A DNA stretch of 64,000 nucleotides from Corynebacterium ulcerans (GTDB taxonomy: Bacteria; Actinomycetota; Actinomycetes; Mycobacteriales; Mycobacteriaceae). Shown here piece after piece: positions 39,859 to 49,570 of this stretch; positions within the stretch are counted from its first letter, which is position 1, and the number at the start of each line of letters is the position of its first letter. The stretch lies in contig NZ_LT906443.1 of the NCBI RefSeq assembly GCF_900187135.1, positions 310,001 to 374,000 of the forward strand. The letters run 5' to 3'. The translations under genes were made by a program, and so were the position numbers. A model generated the notes under the pieces. It was not told where the DNA came from and did not search any database. It saw only the letters and a program-made list of their open reading frames with translations.

Positions 39859-40500
39859 TTACTCCGGAGTTGATTCAGGAACGATACGATCCTCGTCGGT
39901 TGCTGTCGCCGAAGAATCCTCTACTGCAACTTCCATGGTGTCGTCCGCTGAATCTTCTTGCTCCAACGGTTCTTCCATGGGTGCTTCAGTAGGCTCGGCA
40001 CGATGCTTTTCAATATTCTGCGCAATGCTATCGAGCAAAGCGTTGACATAAGCAGGTGCCACGTCAGTTGAGTACTGACTTACCAGTTCCACTCCTTCAA
40101 CAACTGCAGTAGCAACAGGGACGTCCTCATTGAAGATGAGCTCCCATACCGCAACGCGCAAGATAGCTCGATCAACAGCAGAGATACGATCAAGTTCCCA
40201 GTTCTCAGCTAGGTTCGCAGCGATAAGTCCGTCGATACGATCAAGTTCCTGGGCAGCACCCGCCACGATCTCTTTTGTATAAGCAGCAACCGGAGCAACC
40301 CCAAGATCCTGGTGATAGGACAGAGAAATTCGATCTTCTACGATCGCTACTGGGTCTACGTCTCGAACCTCGGCTTCATAAAGAACTTCCGCTGCACGAC
40401 GCCGCGCCTTATACCGGGAACCATGGCGCTTACGCCCACGTACTCGTGAGGACTCCGAGGCCTTCCCAGCCTCGGAGGTTTTCGTTTCAGATTCGCTCAT
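39859..40500 (-). CDS. nusB: Transcription antitermination factor NusB, with acidic tail
   Basis: RNA-binding factor of rRNA antitermination. NusB core is about residues 30-165: [67 protein letters not shown]. Two extensions: a Ser/Arg/Lys-rich N-terminus and an acidic 45-residue C-tail ([16 protein letters not shown]...). ATG at 40500 or GTG at 40506, right after the efp stop; neither has a clear ribosome binding site, so coupling to efp is likely. Confidence 0.94.
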   Translation of the reverse strand: MSESETKTSEAGKASESSRVRGRKRHGSRYKARRRAAEVLYEAEVRDVDPVAIVEDRISLSYHQDLGVAPVAAYTKEIVAGAAQELDRIDGLIAANLAENWELDRISAVDRAILRVAVWELIFNEDVPVATAVVEGVELVSQYSTDVAPAYVNALLDSIAQNIEKHRAEPTEAPMEEPLEQEDSADDTMEVAVEDSSATATDEDRIVPESTPE

Positions 40501-40508
40501 ACCCACAA

Positions 40509-41072
40509 CTAGTTATTAACACGAGACAAGTAAGAGCCGTCACGCGTATCAACTTTGACTACGTTTCCGGTCTCGATGAACAAAGGAACCTGAATCTCTG
40601 CACCAGTTTCCAAGGTAGCAGGCTTAGTTCCACCAGTAGAGCGGTCTCCCTGCAGGCCTGGATCAGTGTGCTCGACACGAAGATCAACGGACACAGGAAG
40701 CTCTGCGAACAGTGGCTCTCCTTCATGGAAAGAGACCTGGACCGAAGTGTTCTCCAAGAGGAAACGGGCAGCCTCACCCATGATGTGAGGAGCAAGTTCT
40801 ACCTGCTCATAGTTCTTTTCATCCATGACCACGAAGCTGGTGCCGTCATTGTAGAGGTACGTCATGTCACGGCGGTCAACCGTGGCAGTCTCTACCTTCA
40901 CGCCAGCATTGAAGGTTTTATCCGTAACCTTGCCCGAAACAACGTCCTTCAGCTTGGTACGAACAAACGCAGGACCTTTACCTGGCTTGACGTGCTGGAA
41001 TTCGATAATCTGCTGCAGTTTATTATCGATCTTAAGTACAAGACCGTTCTTGAAATCAGCGGTGGTTGCCAC
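40509..41072 (-). CDS. efp: Elongation factor P
   Basis: Relieves ribosome stalling at polyproline. 187 residues, three beta-barrel domains: [15 protein letters not shown] at the start, the domain-I tip [13 protein letters not shown] (residue 32 region modified in other bacteria; here the loop reads KPGKGPA), and the signature [15 protein letters not shown] region. GTG at 41072. Adjacent to pepQ and nusB, the common aroQ-pepQ-efp-nusB order. Confidence 0.97.
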   Translation of the reverse strand: MATTADFKNGLVLKIDNKLQQIIEFQHVKPGKGPAFVRTKLKDVVSGKVTDKTFNAGVKVETATVDRRDMTYLYNDGTSFVVMDEKNYEQVELAPHIMGEAARFLLENTSVQVSFHEGEPLFAELPVSVDLRVEHTDPGLQGDRSTGGTKPATLETGAEIQVPLFIETGNVVKVDTRDGSYLSRVNN

Positions 41073-41232
41073 GCTTAGAACTTCTTTCTGTGGTTGGAAA
41101 GCCTAGTGCTGTCAATAGCCTACCAAGGGTACACCATGAAACCTGATGCAATCATAACGAGGGTGCCCTTAATATCCATGAGTGAGACACCAACGCCTTA
41201 GGTAAACCAGCACGCGACTGTGTATTTTCGTT

Positions 41233-42327
41233 TTACGGGAGAATCAACAGATCTTTGGAAAGCTTGGTCAAATTTTCCGCCCCACCATGCTTAATGATGA
41301 GGGAATCTTCGATCCGCACTCCTCCTTGACCTGGAACATAAATGCCAGGCTCAATAGTCAATGTCATGTTCTCTTCAAGCACTCCGGTACCCGTCTGCGC
41401 TGCGGAAGGTGCTTCGTGCACATCTAAACCAAGTCCATGGCCGGTGGAATGCACAAAAAAATCACCATAGCCGGATTTTTCAATCACAGCTCGGCAAGCG
41501 CGGTCAACATCTACTAGTTCCGCACCGGGTACAGCAGCAGCACAACCAGCCAATTGAGCTTCGAGCACAATGCCATAAATCTCTTGTGCAAAATCCGTCG
41601 CATGCCCCACCATAACGGTGCGAGTGGTATCAGAGTTATAGCCATACGCATGGGCTCCAAAGTCAATCGTGACAATGTCCCCTGCCTGGATAACCCGAGA
41701 GCTAGCTCCATGATGCGGCTTAGCTGAGTTAGGGCCGGAAGCCACGATTGAGTCAAAGCTGGGACGCTCTGAGCCCTTAAGCCTCATCCGGTATTCCAGA
41801 TCTGCTGCGACCTCCATTTCGGTACGGCCTGCTGCGATCTCGCCGGCGTCGATAAGCTCTTGAAACGCCAAGTTAGCAATATCCGCGACTTCGCGGAGCC
41901 GGTCAAGCTCATGTGGGTCCTTGCGTAACCGTATATTTTCGATCACTCCGGAAACAGGAACTAACGTGATGTCGTCGCCACAATTCTTTTGCAGCGCCTC
42001 CTTGTGCGCACAAGAAACATAGTCAGCCTCAAAGCCAATCCGACGTGGCCCGTCAACCTGAGCGAGCAACTCTTGAGCTGAATTACGCTTGATCAAAGCC
42101 TCAATATCAGGAACTTCCTCCGCTACCTGCGTGGTATAACGACCATCCGTGCATATACGAGCAGACAGGTCCTTGTTGATAAGGAGGGCAGCGTTGGAAC
42201 CCGAGAATCCGGATAAATACCTCACGTGTGTGAGGTGCGTAATCAACATGGAATCGATGCGCTGACTGGCTAGCTCAGCAGCCAGTGCTCTACGACGCGT
42301 CTCAAATCGTGTGTCGTGCAAAGCCAT
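41233..42327 (-). CDS. pepQ: Xaa-Pro aminopeptidase / prolidase (M24B)
   Basis: Cleaves residues next to proline. 364 residues from ATG 42327, with GGAG upstream; the longer frame to 42408 would overlap aroQ and lacks homology. N-terminal creatinase-type domain (THLTHVRYLSGFSGSNAALL), then the pita-bread fold with all five metal ligands: DFGAHAYGYNSDTTRT (two Asp), HSTGHGLGLDVHE (His), TIEPGIYVPG (Glu) and GVRIED (Glu). Between aroQ and efp. Confidence 0.95.
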   Translation of the reverse strand: MALHDTRFETRRRALAAELASQRIDSMLITHLTHVRYLSGFSGSNAALLINKDLSARICTDGRYTTQVAEEVPDIEALIKRNSAQELLAQVDGPRRIGFEADYVSCAHKEALQKNCGDDITLVPVSGVIENIRLRKDPHELDRLREVADIANLAFQELIDAGEIAAGRTEMEVAADLEYRMRLKGSERPSFDSIVASGPNSAKPHHGASSRVIQAGDIVTIDFGAHAYGYNSDTTRTVMVGHATDFAQEIYGIVLEAQLAGCAAAVPGAELVDVDRACRAVIEKSGYGDFFVHSTGHGLGLDVHEAPSAAQTGTGVLEENMTLTIEPGIYVPGQGGVRIEDSLIIKHGGAENLTKLSKDLLILP

Positions 42328-42404
42328 TTCTGTTCTCCATCTGAAATTGATCTTTAGACAATTCGTGCTTTTAGGTGCTCCGTAACGCCTCACTCTTGTG
42401 TAGT

Positions 42405-42845
42405 TCAAGAATGGCTATTGGCCACCACATACTCAAGGGCTAGCTCATATCCCATCACTCCTAAACCAGCTATGACTCCTCGCGCAATAGGAGAAAGGAA
42501 ACTGTGATGGCGGAATTCCTCTCGCGCATGGATGTTAGAGATATGCACCTCTACAAAACCCGCCCCCTCATGGACTTCTGCGAGAGCATCACGAAGCGCC
42601 ACTGAGGTATGAGTCAATCCACCAGGATTAATAATCACAGGCCAACCAGCATCCGCAGCCTCGTGCACCCACTCTATGAGTTCTCCCTCATGGTTGGATT
42701 GTTTAACGGCAACTGTCACACCCAACGCGGCTGCCCGCTCCACGAGCGATTTTTCTACGTCAGCTAACGTGGTCCGGCCATAGACTTCCGGCTGCCGTTT
42801 GCCCAACCGGTCAAGATTGGGGCCATTAAGAACCAGAATATTCAT
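42405..42845 (-). CDS. aroQ: 3-dehydroquinate dehydratase, type II
   Basis: Third step of the shikimate pathway. 146 residues, normal for the type II dodecamer. [18 protein letters not shown] at the start (catalytic Arg and Tyr), [16 protein letters not shown] and [18 protein letters not shown] (catalytic His). ATG at 42845, overlapping closely with the aroB stop. Also named aroD in corynebacteria. Confidence 0.98.
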   Translation of the reverse strand: MNILVLNGPNLDRLGKRQPEVYGRTTLADVEKSLVERAAALGVTVAVKQSNHEGELIEWVHEAADAGWPVIINPGGLTHTSVALRDALAEVHEGAGFVEVHISNIHAREEFRHHSFLSPIARGVIAGLGVMGYELALEYVVANSHS

Positions 42846-42847
42846 GG

Positions 42848-43927
42848 CTATGCACTCCTTGTGTTCAGAGCCTCATATGCAGCAATCAGTTCGGCTTTCC
42901 CTGCATCTTCTATACGAGTAGTCTTCCCCGCGCCAGTCAAGGCAACAAACCGGATACGACCATCTCGATTCTTCTTATCTCGCAGCATGGCTTGGTAGAG
43001 CTCATCAAAATGTCCTTCTGGATAAGCTGTAGGCAACCCCACGGAGCTAAGGATATTTTTATGGCGCAGGTATAGCTCATCCGTAATCAAGCCTCGATTA
43101 CGGGCCAGTGCTGCCACAAACATCATTCCCACAGCTACAGCATTACCGTGCCGCCATTCAAAATTTTCTTTTAGCTCTACTGCATGGCCAAAGGTATGCC
43201 CGTAATTGAGAGTCTCCCGCAAGCCTGCTTCCTTCAAATCTGAAGCGACTACACGAGCTTTTACGGACACAGACCTAGCAATAAGTTCAGGAAGATATCC
43301 TTCCACGCTGAAACAGGCTTCCGGATCTTCCTCATAGAGCGAGAGGATCCTAGTATCCGCGATAAATCCTGTCTTAATGATCTCTGCTGATCCCGAGATT
43401 TTTTCTTGGTCCGGCAGCGTGGCGATCATGTCTAGGTCAATAAAAACACCAGAAGGCTCATGAAACGCGCCCACGAGGTTCTTTCCCACCGCCGTATTAA
43501 TCCCGGTTTTTCCCCCCACGGCAGCATCCACCATTGATAAGAGGGTGGTCGGCACCTGTATCACGGCTATCCCACGCATCCAGCATGCCGCGACAAAACC
43601 TGCAAGGTCAGTCACGGCTCCACCGCCAAGACCGATAATGACGTCTTTCCGCCCAAAGGTCTTCCTCCCCAACGTATCCCAGCAATCGCCAGCCACGGTC
43701 AGGGTTTTTCCATCTTCAGCATCGGGAACTGTAATGATTGTTACTTCTTGGCCCTGAGATTCAATGATCCGCGCTAGTTCCTTAGCCGCATCTCTCATCA
43801 CTGGTTGGGTAACAATGGCAGCCTGCACTGCCCCCACTTCTTTCACGCGTTTGGCAACGTCTTCAAAAAGACTATGCCCTATCGTTACTTTGTACGGTGC
43901 TGCCCCATTGACTTCAATCGTTTGCAT
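42848..43927 (-). CDS. aroB: 3-dehydroquinate synthase
   Basis: NAD- and zinc/cobalt-dependent second step of the shikimate pathway. 359 residues: [21 protein letters not shown] (NAD site), [28 protein letters not shown], metal ligand region [11 protein letters not shown] and the HGNAVAVGM segment. ATG at 43927 with GACGGGAAAAT before it. Middle gene of aroC-aroK-aroB-aroQ. Confidence 0.98.
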   Translation of the reverse strand: MQTIEVNGAAPYKVTIGHSLFEDVAKRVKEVGAVQAAIVTQPVMRDAAKELARIIESQGQEVTIITVPDAEDGKTLTVAGDCWDTLGRKTFGRKDVIIGLGGGAVTDLAGFVAACWMRGIAVIQVPTTLLSMVDAAVGGKTGINTAVGKNLVGAFHEPSGVFIDLDMIATLPDQEKISGSAEIIKTGFIADTRILSLYEEDPEACFSVEGYLPELIARSVSVKARVVASDLKEAGLRETLNYGHTFGHAVELKENFEWRHGNAVAVGMMFVAALARNRGLITDELYLRHKNILSSVGLPTAYPEGHFDELYQAMLRDKKNRDGRIRFVALTGAGKTTRIEDAGKAELIAAYEALNTRSA

Positions 43928-43977
43928 ATTTTCCCGTCTTGTACTGCGTGAAAAGGAAAGCGTGAATAGCTTCTGTA

Positions 43978-44574
43978 TTAGTGCTCTTTGATGGACTCTA
44001 AATAACCCAGTATGTCTGCGACTACTCGTTGCGGGCCTCTTCCCGTGGTATTAGAGCGATGCCGCGACACCTCCCGGTACAGCGAACGACGAGACTCAAC
44101 GAGCTCACGATAATGTGCGATAGGATCCTGCGATTGAAGAATCGGCCTGGAGTTATCTGCACCTGTTCGCTTAGCTCCTTCCTCCGGGTTCACATCTATC
44201 CATATCACGGTGTGTCCGAGCAATAAGCTCCGTGTGAGAGGGCTTAAGACTGCGCCGCCGCCCAAACTGACTACACCAGAGGTGCCGAGGGCTTCTCGCA
44301 CTTTGTTCTCTTCGAGTTTTCTAAATTCAGGCTCGCCCATCTGGCTAAAGATCACACCACACGGTTGCCCAGCGGACTGCTCTATCAATGCGTCAGTATC
44401 CACAAAAGTAGTGTGTAGTGCGTTAGCCAGTCGCTTCCCCACTGTGGTTTTTCCCGCACCTGGTGGTCCTACAAGCACCGCTAAAGGACGCGTCCTGGGA
44501 ATAGGCTGCTCCACGGCACTTTCCTCAAGGTCTTTCATCGCAGAGTCATCAGGAGCCTTAATCTGATCAAGCAT
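43978..44574 (-). CDS. aroK: Shikimate kinase
   Basis: Phosphorylates shikimate. 198 residues; a 30-residue N-terminal lead, then the P-loop [16 protein letters not shown] around 36-51, shikimate-binding [17 protein letters not shown] (the conserved GGG), and the lid segment with Arg. ATG at 44574 follows aroC by eight bases with AGGGG before it. Confidence 0.96.
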   Translation of the reverse strand: MLDQIKAPDDSAMKDLEESAVEQPIPRTRPLAVLVGPPGAGKTTVGKRLANALHTTFVDTDALIEQSAGQPCGVIFSQMGEPEFRKLEENKVREALGTSGVVSLGGGAVLSPLTRSLLLGHTVIWIDVNPEEGAKRTGADNSRPILQSQDPIAHYRELVESRRSLYREVSRHRSNTTGRGPQRVVADILGYLESIKEH

Positions 44575-44582
44575 TTCCCCTC

Positions 44583-45797
44583 TTAGCTTTCTACGCCAAA
44601 GGATAGTCGGTTCTGTATATATTCTAAATAAGAATTTACATTCCGTTTAGTTTCTGCAACTGAATCTCCACCAAACTTCTCCAATGCGGCACGAGCCAAT
44701 ACCAATGCCACCATCGACTCCGCGACTACTCCAGCTGCGGGAACAGCACAGACGTCCGAGCGTTGATGTATTCCTGTCGCAGGTTTTCCATCTGCCATAT
44801 CTATAGTTTTCAGAGCACGAGGAACTGTTGATATCGGCTTCATAGCTGCACGCAAACGCAGGGTTTCCCCGTTGGTCATGCCACCTTCTAACCCACCTGC
44901 TCGATTGCTCAGACGCTGAATACCGTCGGCTGTACGCACAATCTCATCGTGAGCTTCAGAACCTCTACGACGTGCCTCTTCAAAGCCATCACCGACCTCA
45001 ACCCCTTTAATGGCTTGAATACTCATCAACGCAGCTGCCAGTTGTGCATCAAGACGGTTGTCACCAGAGATATGCGAGCCCAATCCAATGGGGAGGCCAG
45101 AAACCACTACTTCGACGATTCCGCCGAGCGTATCCCCTTGCTTCTTTGCTTGCTCGATCTCGCTCACCATCGAGGCTTCTGATGCCGCATCTGCTGCACG
45201 CACTGGCGACGCATCGATTCTGTCGAGGTCTTCCACTGCAGGCAGCGGTCCCTCATATGGCTCAGAGCGCCCGATAGAAACGACATAAGATAACACGTCT
45301 ACATTGAACACTTCGCGCAAGAACGCTCGAGCTACGGTTCCTGCAGCTACCCGCGCAGCGGTCTCCCGAGCAGATGACCGTTCAAGAACTGGTCGTGCCT
45401 CATCAAAACCGTATTTGATCATGCCAGAAAAATCAGCGTGACCTGGGCGAGGACGAGTCAGCCGAGCGCCACGACCAGAGTTCATCGCGGCAGCGGCTTC
45501 TTGATCATGGGGATCCAATGGGTCGGCAGACATAATGGCAGTCCATTTAGGCCATTCAGTGTTACCGATCATGATAGCGATCGGGCTCCCCAGGGTCTTA
45601 CCATGTCGGACTCCGCCAAGAATCGTGACCTCGTCGGCTTCAAATTTCATCCGAGCACCTCGCCCGTATCCGAGCCGGCGCCGCGCGAGTTGAGCAGAAA
45701 TGTCTTCTCTAGAAAGAGAGACACCAGCGGGCATATTCTCAAGCATGGCAATGAGCGCCTGGCCGTGAGATTCTCCTGAAGTAGTCCAACGAAGCAT
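44583..45797 (-). CDS. aroC: Chorismate synthase
   Basis: Last common step to chorismate, FMN-dependent. 404 residues from the ATG at 45797, which gives the [12 protein letters not shown] start common to the family. Also seen: [51 protein letters not shown] and VPRALKT. In-frame ATGs at 45806 and 45827 exist; only 45827 has a ribosome-binding-like AGAGGG, three bases away. First gene of the aro operon. Confidence 0.96.
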   Translation of the reverse strand: MLRWTTSGESHGQALIAMLENMPAGVSLSREDISAQLARRRLGYGRGARMKFEADEVTILGGVRHGKTLGSPIAIMIGNTEWPKWTAIMSADPLDPHDQEAAAAMNSGRGARLTRPRPGHADFSGMIKYGFDEARPVLERSSARETAARVAAGTVARAFLREVFNVDVLSYVVSIGRSEPYEGPLPAVEDLDRIDASPVRAADAASEASMVSEIEQAKKQGDTLGGIVEVVVSGLPIGLGSHISGDNRLDAQLAAALMSIQAIKGVEVGDGFEEARRRGSEAHDEIVRTADGIQRLSNRAGGLEGGMTNGETLRLRAAMKPISTVPRALKTIDMADGKPATGIHQRSDVCAVPAAGVVAESMVALVLARAALEKFGGDSVAETKRNVNSYLEYIQNRLSFGVES

Positions 45798-45879
45798 GGT
45801 TCGCATTATGACATGAAGGTATGACATTAGCCCTCTTTCGGTGCCCAAAATGACGCCTATCCCGCCTCATGAGACACCT

Positions 45880-46410
45880 TTAGGGGGTAACCATATAGAA
45901 GAAAGCCGTGGCCAGGAGCATTGCCGGCCCATGAGGAATACGTACGGCGCATTGTTGAACAAAGTCTTCGACGCTACGGTCCTTCATCTTCTCGCCCCAC
46001 GCCTGCGCGCTGTGTAGCTTCCTATAAAAGCTCATAATGACCCCTGCGAATAGGGTAACGAGCTGAGCCGTTGTCATCGCGCATACTACGGCTAACGGCG
46101 AATGCATGGCAGCAATGGTGCCGGTGGTAAGTGCTAATTTAATATCCCCGCCGCCTATAACACCTTGCCAGGTTAGCCCTAATAAAAGATACATCCCTGC
46201 CCACATCATTCCCCCCAATAACCAGCCCGGCTGGCCAACCGCTACGGACCCCACAACAATTCCTATAGCCACGGGAATAGTGAGTACGTCCGGCAGAGTG
46301 CGATGCCGCACATCGTAAAGGCACAGACCCCCTGCCCATGCCACGACAACGAGTACTACCGCTGCATCAGAATACTCTTTCAGCATTAATACGCTATGGT
46401 GCTCCCCCAT
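45880..46410 (-). CDS. A24-family prepilin peptidase
   Basis: Membrane aspartyl peptidase that trims type IV prepilin-like leaders. 176 residues, mostly membrane segments. Both catalytic aspartates are present: YDVRHRTLPD near the N-terminus and the GxGD motif in VIGGGDIKLAL near 86-96. Compared with full PilD/GspO it lacks the N-terminal cytoplasmic methyltransferase part, as in small archaeal-type and actinobacterial versions. Between aroC and aroE, a position shared with M. tuberculosis Rv2551c. No pilin gene is seen in the window. Confidence 0.9.
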   Translation of the reverse strand: MGEHHSVLMLKEYSDAAVVLVVVAWAGGLCLYDVRHRTLPDVLTIPVAIGIVVGSVAVGQPGWLLGGMMWAGMYLLLGLTWQGVIGGGDIKLALTTGTIAAMHSPLAVVCAMTTAQLVTLFAGVIMSFYRKLHSAQAWGEKMKDRSVEDFVQQCAVRIPHGPAMLLATAFFYMVTP

Positions 46411-46469
46411 GCTGCTAACACTAGCGTTCTTAGCTTTTCGACGTCCGCAGGTTCCCCCCCCTTACCGGT

Positions 46470-47345
46470 TTATTCCTCCGGAGCTATGCGCAGCGCCCGA
46501 TACAAGGCAGATCTCATTGCATCGCGCGGAGCATCTTTTCCGGTAAAGAGCCTGAATTGTCCAAAGGCTTGATGCGCAAGCATGACATGCCCGCCTACCG
46601 CAGGAGTGCCATAAGCGCTTGCCGCTTGTGTTAAGGGGGTGGGCCACGGGGAATAGATGACGTCGAGAAGCGGGGCGTGAATAGCTTGATGTGCTAGCAG
46701 GCTGCTTCCCTGAGCCGGGATGGTAGAAATTGTTACCACAGACTTTGCGGTGAACTCGCTTATATCCTCATCAAGACGGACGAAGGATAAGGACGCATCC
46801 GTTTCCTCTAGCAGAGGATAAAACTCCGCGCTACGTTCACTACGATTAGCTATCGTGATGTGCTTAATCCCAGATTGGACCAAGGACCACACAGCAGGCC
46901 TAGCTGTCCCCCCTGCACCAAGAACGAGCGCATGCGCTCCCTGAAGCGGGGTGAGGTCACCGTCAAATAATTCACTAAGGGCACCTGTCACCCCATCTAC
47001 ATCTGTATTATCCGCAAGCCATCCAGTGTCGCTGCGAATTAATGTGTTCGCTGCACCAATCCGGACGGCTCTAGGCGTGGCTTCTGTGGCATAGTTCAAC
47101 GCCGCAAACTTTGCCGGCATAGTCACAGAAAAACCTTGATAAGTGCTGTCTGCGTTGCCAACTACATCGGGCAATTGCGTCTCTGTGCACGAGATTCGAC
47201 CATAATCCCAATGAGTTAAGCCCATCGCCTGATAACCAGCATTATGCAGTGTAGGAGATAAAGAATGCTCAATGGGACTGCCCAGTACCGCAGCGCGGTG
47301 TGTGATTGTTTCTGAAGACGCAGACAATGCAGACGGTGTAGTCAT
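46470..47345 (-). CDS. aroE: Shikimate dehydrogenase
   Basis: NADP-dependent reduction of 3-dehydroshikimate. 291 residues from ATG 47345. Substrate site SPIEHSLSPTLHNAGY, catalytic Lys in TMPAKFAAL, Asp in ADNTDVDGV, dinucleotide motif LVLGAGGTARPAVWSL, and the NRSER loop. The frame can extend to 47378, but that lies inside the terminator of mltG. Linked to mltG-ruvX-alaS upstream as in mycobacteria. Confidence 0.94.
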   Translation of the reverse strand: MTTPSALSASSETITHRAAVLGSPIEHSLSPTLHNAGYQAMGLTHWDYGRISCTETQLPDVVGNADSTYQGFSVTMPAKFAALNYATEATPRAVRIGAANTLIRSDTGWLADNTDVDGVTGALSELFDGDLTPLQGAHALVLGAGGTARPAVWSLVQSGIKHITIANRSERSAEFYPLLEETDASLSFVRLDEDISEFTAKSVVTISTIPAQGSSLLAHQAIHAPLLDVIYSPWPTPLTQAASAYGTPAVGGHVMLAHQAFGQFRLFTGKDAPRDAMRSALYRALRIAPEE

Positions 47346-47366
47346 GATAGCTAAGTATAGAAAGAG

Positions 47367-47423
47367 CCTCCGTCCCATGTCTCATGTTCACTATAAAAGT
47401 GCCACCTAAAACATGGTCGGAGG
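47367..47423 (-). terminator. Terminator between mltG and aroE
   Basis: Minus strand: CCTCCG and CCATGT (47411-47423 region) pair with ACATGG and CGGAGG (47367-47380), one-base bulges, 30-base loop, then CTCTTTCT. A long-loop stem that ends the alaS-side transcript before aroE. Confidence 0.65.
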
Positions 47424-47459
47424 TTTTCTTATGTACTATCCCAGGATCTGTGTCCGTTT

Positions 47460-48608
47460 TTAACGGTTACTATCTAGAACGCCATTTTCGATCGAATCGC
47501 GCGTTGCTCGCTGATGATCGTCGAAATTATTACTAAATACCGTTGTTCCGTCGCGATGGGTTGTAACAAAGTAGAGCCAGTCGCCAGTCGCTGGGTTTTC
47601 CATTGCGTCGATAGCTTCTTTGGAAGGGCTAGCAATGGGAGTAGCTGGTAGCCCCTCCATAGCATATGTGTTCCATGCAGTCTTTTTTCCGCGATCTTCA
47701 TCCGTGGTCGCAACTTCTTGCTCGCTCAGTCCATAGTTAACTGTGGAGTCGAATTCCAGTCGCATCGGCTTAGCCAGACGATTCAAGATCACTCGGGCAA
47801 CCTTATCAAAGTCTCCCGCAGGTGCTTCTCGCTCTACGAGTGATGCTGCGGTAAGCAGATCATATGGCTTAATACCCATGGCATCGGCGCGTCCTTCTAT
47901 GTCCGTGCTTTCAAATGCCTTAGCGCCACGGGTAATCAAATCATTCAAGATTCCTTTAGCATCACTCGTGGGGTTCACTATGTATGTTCCGGGGACGATA
48001 AGTCCTTCAAGGCGCTTAGGATCATTACCTCGAGTTTTTACTGCTTCAACCGCCCACTCAGGAACTCCCAGCTCCGAAGGATCTGCTGTGCCCGCCACTT
48101 TTTGGAGTTCCTCTGGAGCAATGCAGTTTGTAGATCCCTGGGTGCAGGTTACATCGGAGATCATCGAGTAGATACCCTTGCGGGTATTCCCCTTAACAAC
48201 TGTGACGTCCAATAATGTAGCGCCGCCGGGGATACCCAGGGCCTCGACCTTATTAGCAGGATCAAGAAGAGCATTAACGGCCTCAGCAGCGCTCATATGC
48301 TGCTGCAACCTATAAAAACCCGGCTCAATGCGGCTAGCGTTGGGGTGGGAAAATGCTGCGGATTGGAAAGCGTTATTTGTTGCTACTACCTTGCGTTTTT
48401 CTAGCTCAGGTCCTAGCTCAGAAAGAGAAGAGCCCTCAGGAATCTCCACTAACTCATAATTTCCGTTACCAGCACCCTTGTAATCTGATCCACCGTTAAA
48501 AAGATGCACACCAATATAAGTAACAGCACCGATGATCAAAACAAGCGCTGCTACTAAAACAGCTAGGCCACGCTGACGGCGCTTGACATACTTACTTTCC
48601 ATTCGCAT
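47460..48608 (-). CDS. mltG: Endolytic transglycosylase MltG
   Basis: Membrane-bound enzyme that cuts nascent peptidoglycan and sets glycan length. 382 residues: short cytosolic N-terminus (KRRQRG), one membrane helix (about 15-36), then the YceG domain with catalytic Glu in AASLVEREAPAGDF, VILNRL, LEFDSTVNYGL and the C-terminal PIASPSKEAIDA, YFVTT. ATG at 48608 with AAAGG nine bases before, inside the end of ruvX. Confidence 0.95.
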   Translation of the reverse strand: MRMESKYVKRRQRGLAVLVAALVLIIGAVTYIGVHLFNGGSDYKGAGNGNYELVEIPEGSSLSELGPELEKRKVVATNNAFQSAAFSHPNASRIEPGFYRLQQHMSAAEAVNALLDPANKVEALGIPGGATLLDVTVVKGNTRKGIYSMISDVTCTQGSTNCIAPEELQKVAGTADPSELGVPEWAVEAVKTRGNDPKRLEGLIVPGTYIVNPTSDAKGILNDLITRGAKAFESTDIEGRADAMGIKPYDLLTAASLVEREAPAGDFDKVARVILNRLAKPMRLEFDSTVNYGLSEQEVATTDEDRGKKTAWNTYAMEGLPATPIASPSKEAIDAMENPATGDWLYFVTTHRDGTTVFSNNFDDHQRATRDSIENGVLDSNR

Positions 48609-48611
48609 CGA

Positions 48612-49205
48612 TCAACGCCTTTCATTCGGGGATTCTGGATTCAAAGCTGTCTCTGGAATGGCTAACGCGTCTGTGCTGCCTTCTTCTGTCGAGCTTGCCA
48701 TATCATTCCGCTCTTTATATGCGTGTCGCCCATCCAACCACGATTGTAAAATTTCTACCGCAGCGGCTTGGTCGATTACTTTGCGCCCTGTTTTCTCGGA
48801 AATACCAGAAGCACGAAGCGCTTGCGTGGCTACAACCGTGGTAAGCCGCTCATCAGCTAACCGTACGGGAATCGAAGATTCAGCGGCTTGGAGGCGTCGA
48901 GAAATCCTAAAAGCTATGTCTTTGGCATGTTTGACACTTTTAGAACCGTTTCCCTTGAGATCCCGAGGAAGCCCTACTACAACTTCAACCACACTGTACT
49001 CACGGATAAGCTCCAACAGCCGGTCTATGTCACCCTGATCTCGATCCCTCAGTCCCGTTTTACGAGGAACAGTTTCCACTGGCATTGCTAATCGAGCATC
49101 TCGATCAGATGCAGCCACACCGATTCGCACGGTGCCTACGTCAATACCCAGTCGTCGCCCATTTCCGGGATCATCAATACCAGGGGTATCGGGGGTAATC
49201 GGCAT
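48612..49205 (-). CDS. ruvX: RuvX/YqgF family Holliday junction resolvase-like nuclease
   Basis: RNase-H-like fold protein, also implicated in 16S rRNA 5' maturation. Core motif [17 protein letters not shown] near 19-35, [12 protein letters not shown], and [13 protein letters not shown] with the acidic residue; about 45 residues beyond the family core at the C-terminus. ATG at 49205 with AAAGGA five bases before; the frame extends to 49256 but without a site. Follows alaS, precedes mltG. Confidence 0.94.
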   Translation of the reverse strand: MPITPDTPGIDDPGNGRRLGIDVGTVRIGVAASDRDARLAMPVETVPRKTGLRDRDQGDIDRLLELIREYSVVEVVVGLPRDLKGNGSKSVKHAKDIAFRISRRLQAAESSIPVRLADERLTTVVATQALRASGISEKTGRKVIDQAAAVEILQSWLDGRHAYKERNDMASSTEEGSTDALAIPETALNPESPNERR

Positions 49206-49570
49206 AGGTATCCTTTGAATTCTTATAGCTAAAACATGGACTGAACACCTATGCATGTCGCGACATTCTCAAAAAAAGAATGCGTATACCTGCACAAAAG
49301 GTGAATCACTCAAAAACTGTGCTCCAAAGAATGGAACGGGACATAACAACGTTACCTTTTTGTGACCGTGATCGTCCAACGATCATTTATTCAGTCTCAA
49401 GTTTGCACACATAGGCAGTTCCATAAAATGTTGTTTTTCTACCACTAACCCAGCGCCTCAACCCCACCATATATAAAAGAGCACCGACCTCTAGAGAAAC
49501 CTCATTTTCCTAGAGAGCCAGTGCCCTTTCCTTGTATCGTATGACCTACGTTATGTACGTCGTACTGCGA
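49206..49570. other. alaS-ruvX intergenic region (365 bases)
   Basis: Contains the alaS terminator near its right end and the ruvX 5' region. A+T-rich middle. No RNA gene or open frame that I can support. Confidence 0.6.
49480..49526 (-). terminator. Terminator after alaS
   Basis: Minus strand: GCACTGGCTCTCTAG pairs with CTAGAGGTCGGTGC (one bulge, mismatch or G-T pairs), then TCTTTTAT. Clear end of the alaS transcript. Confidence 0.8.

Noticed and set aside
46158..46180. DtxR-like AGGTTAGCC
   Set aside because: Only half a site, and inside the prepilin peptidase coding region.
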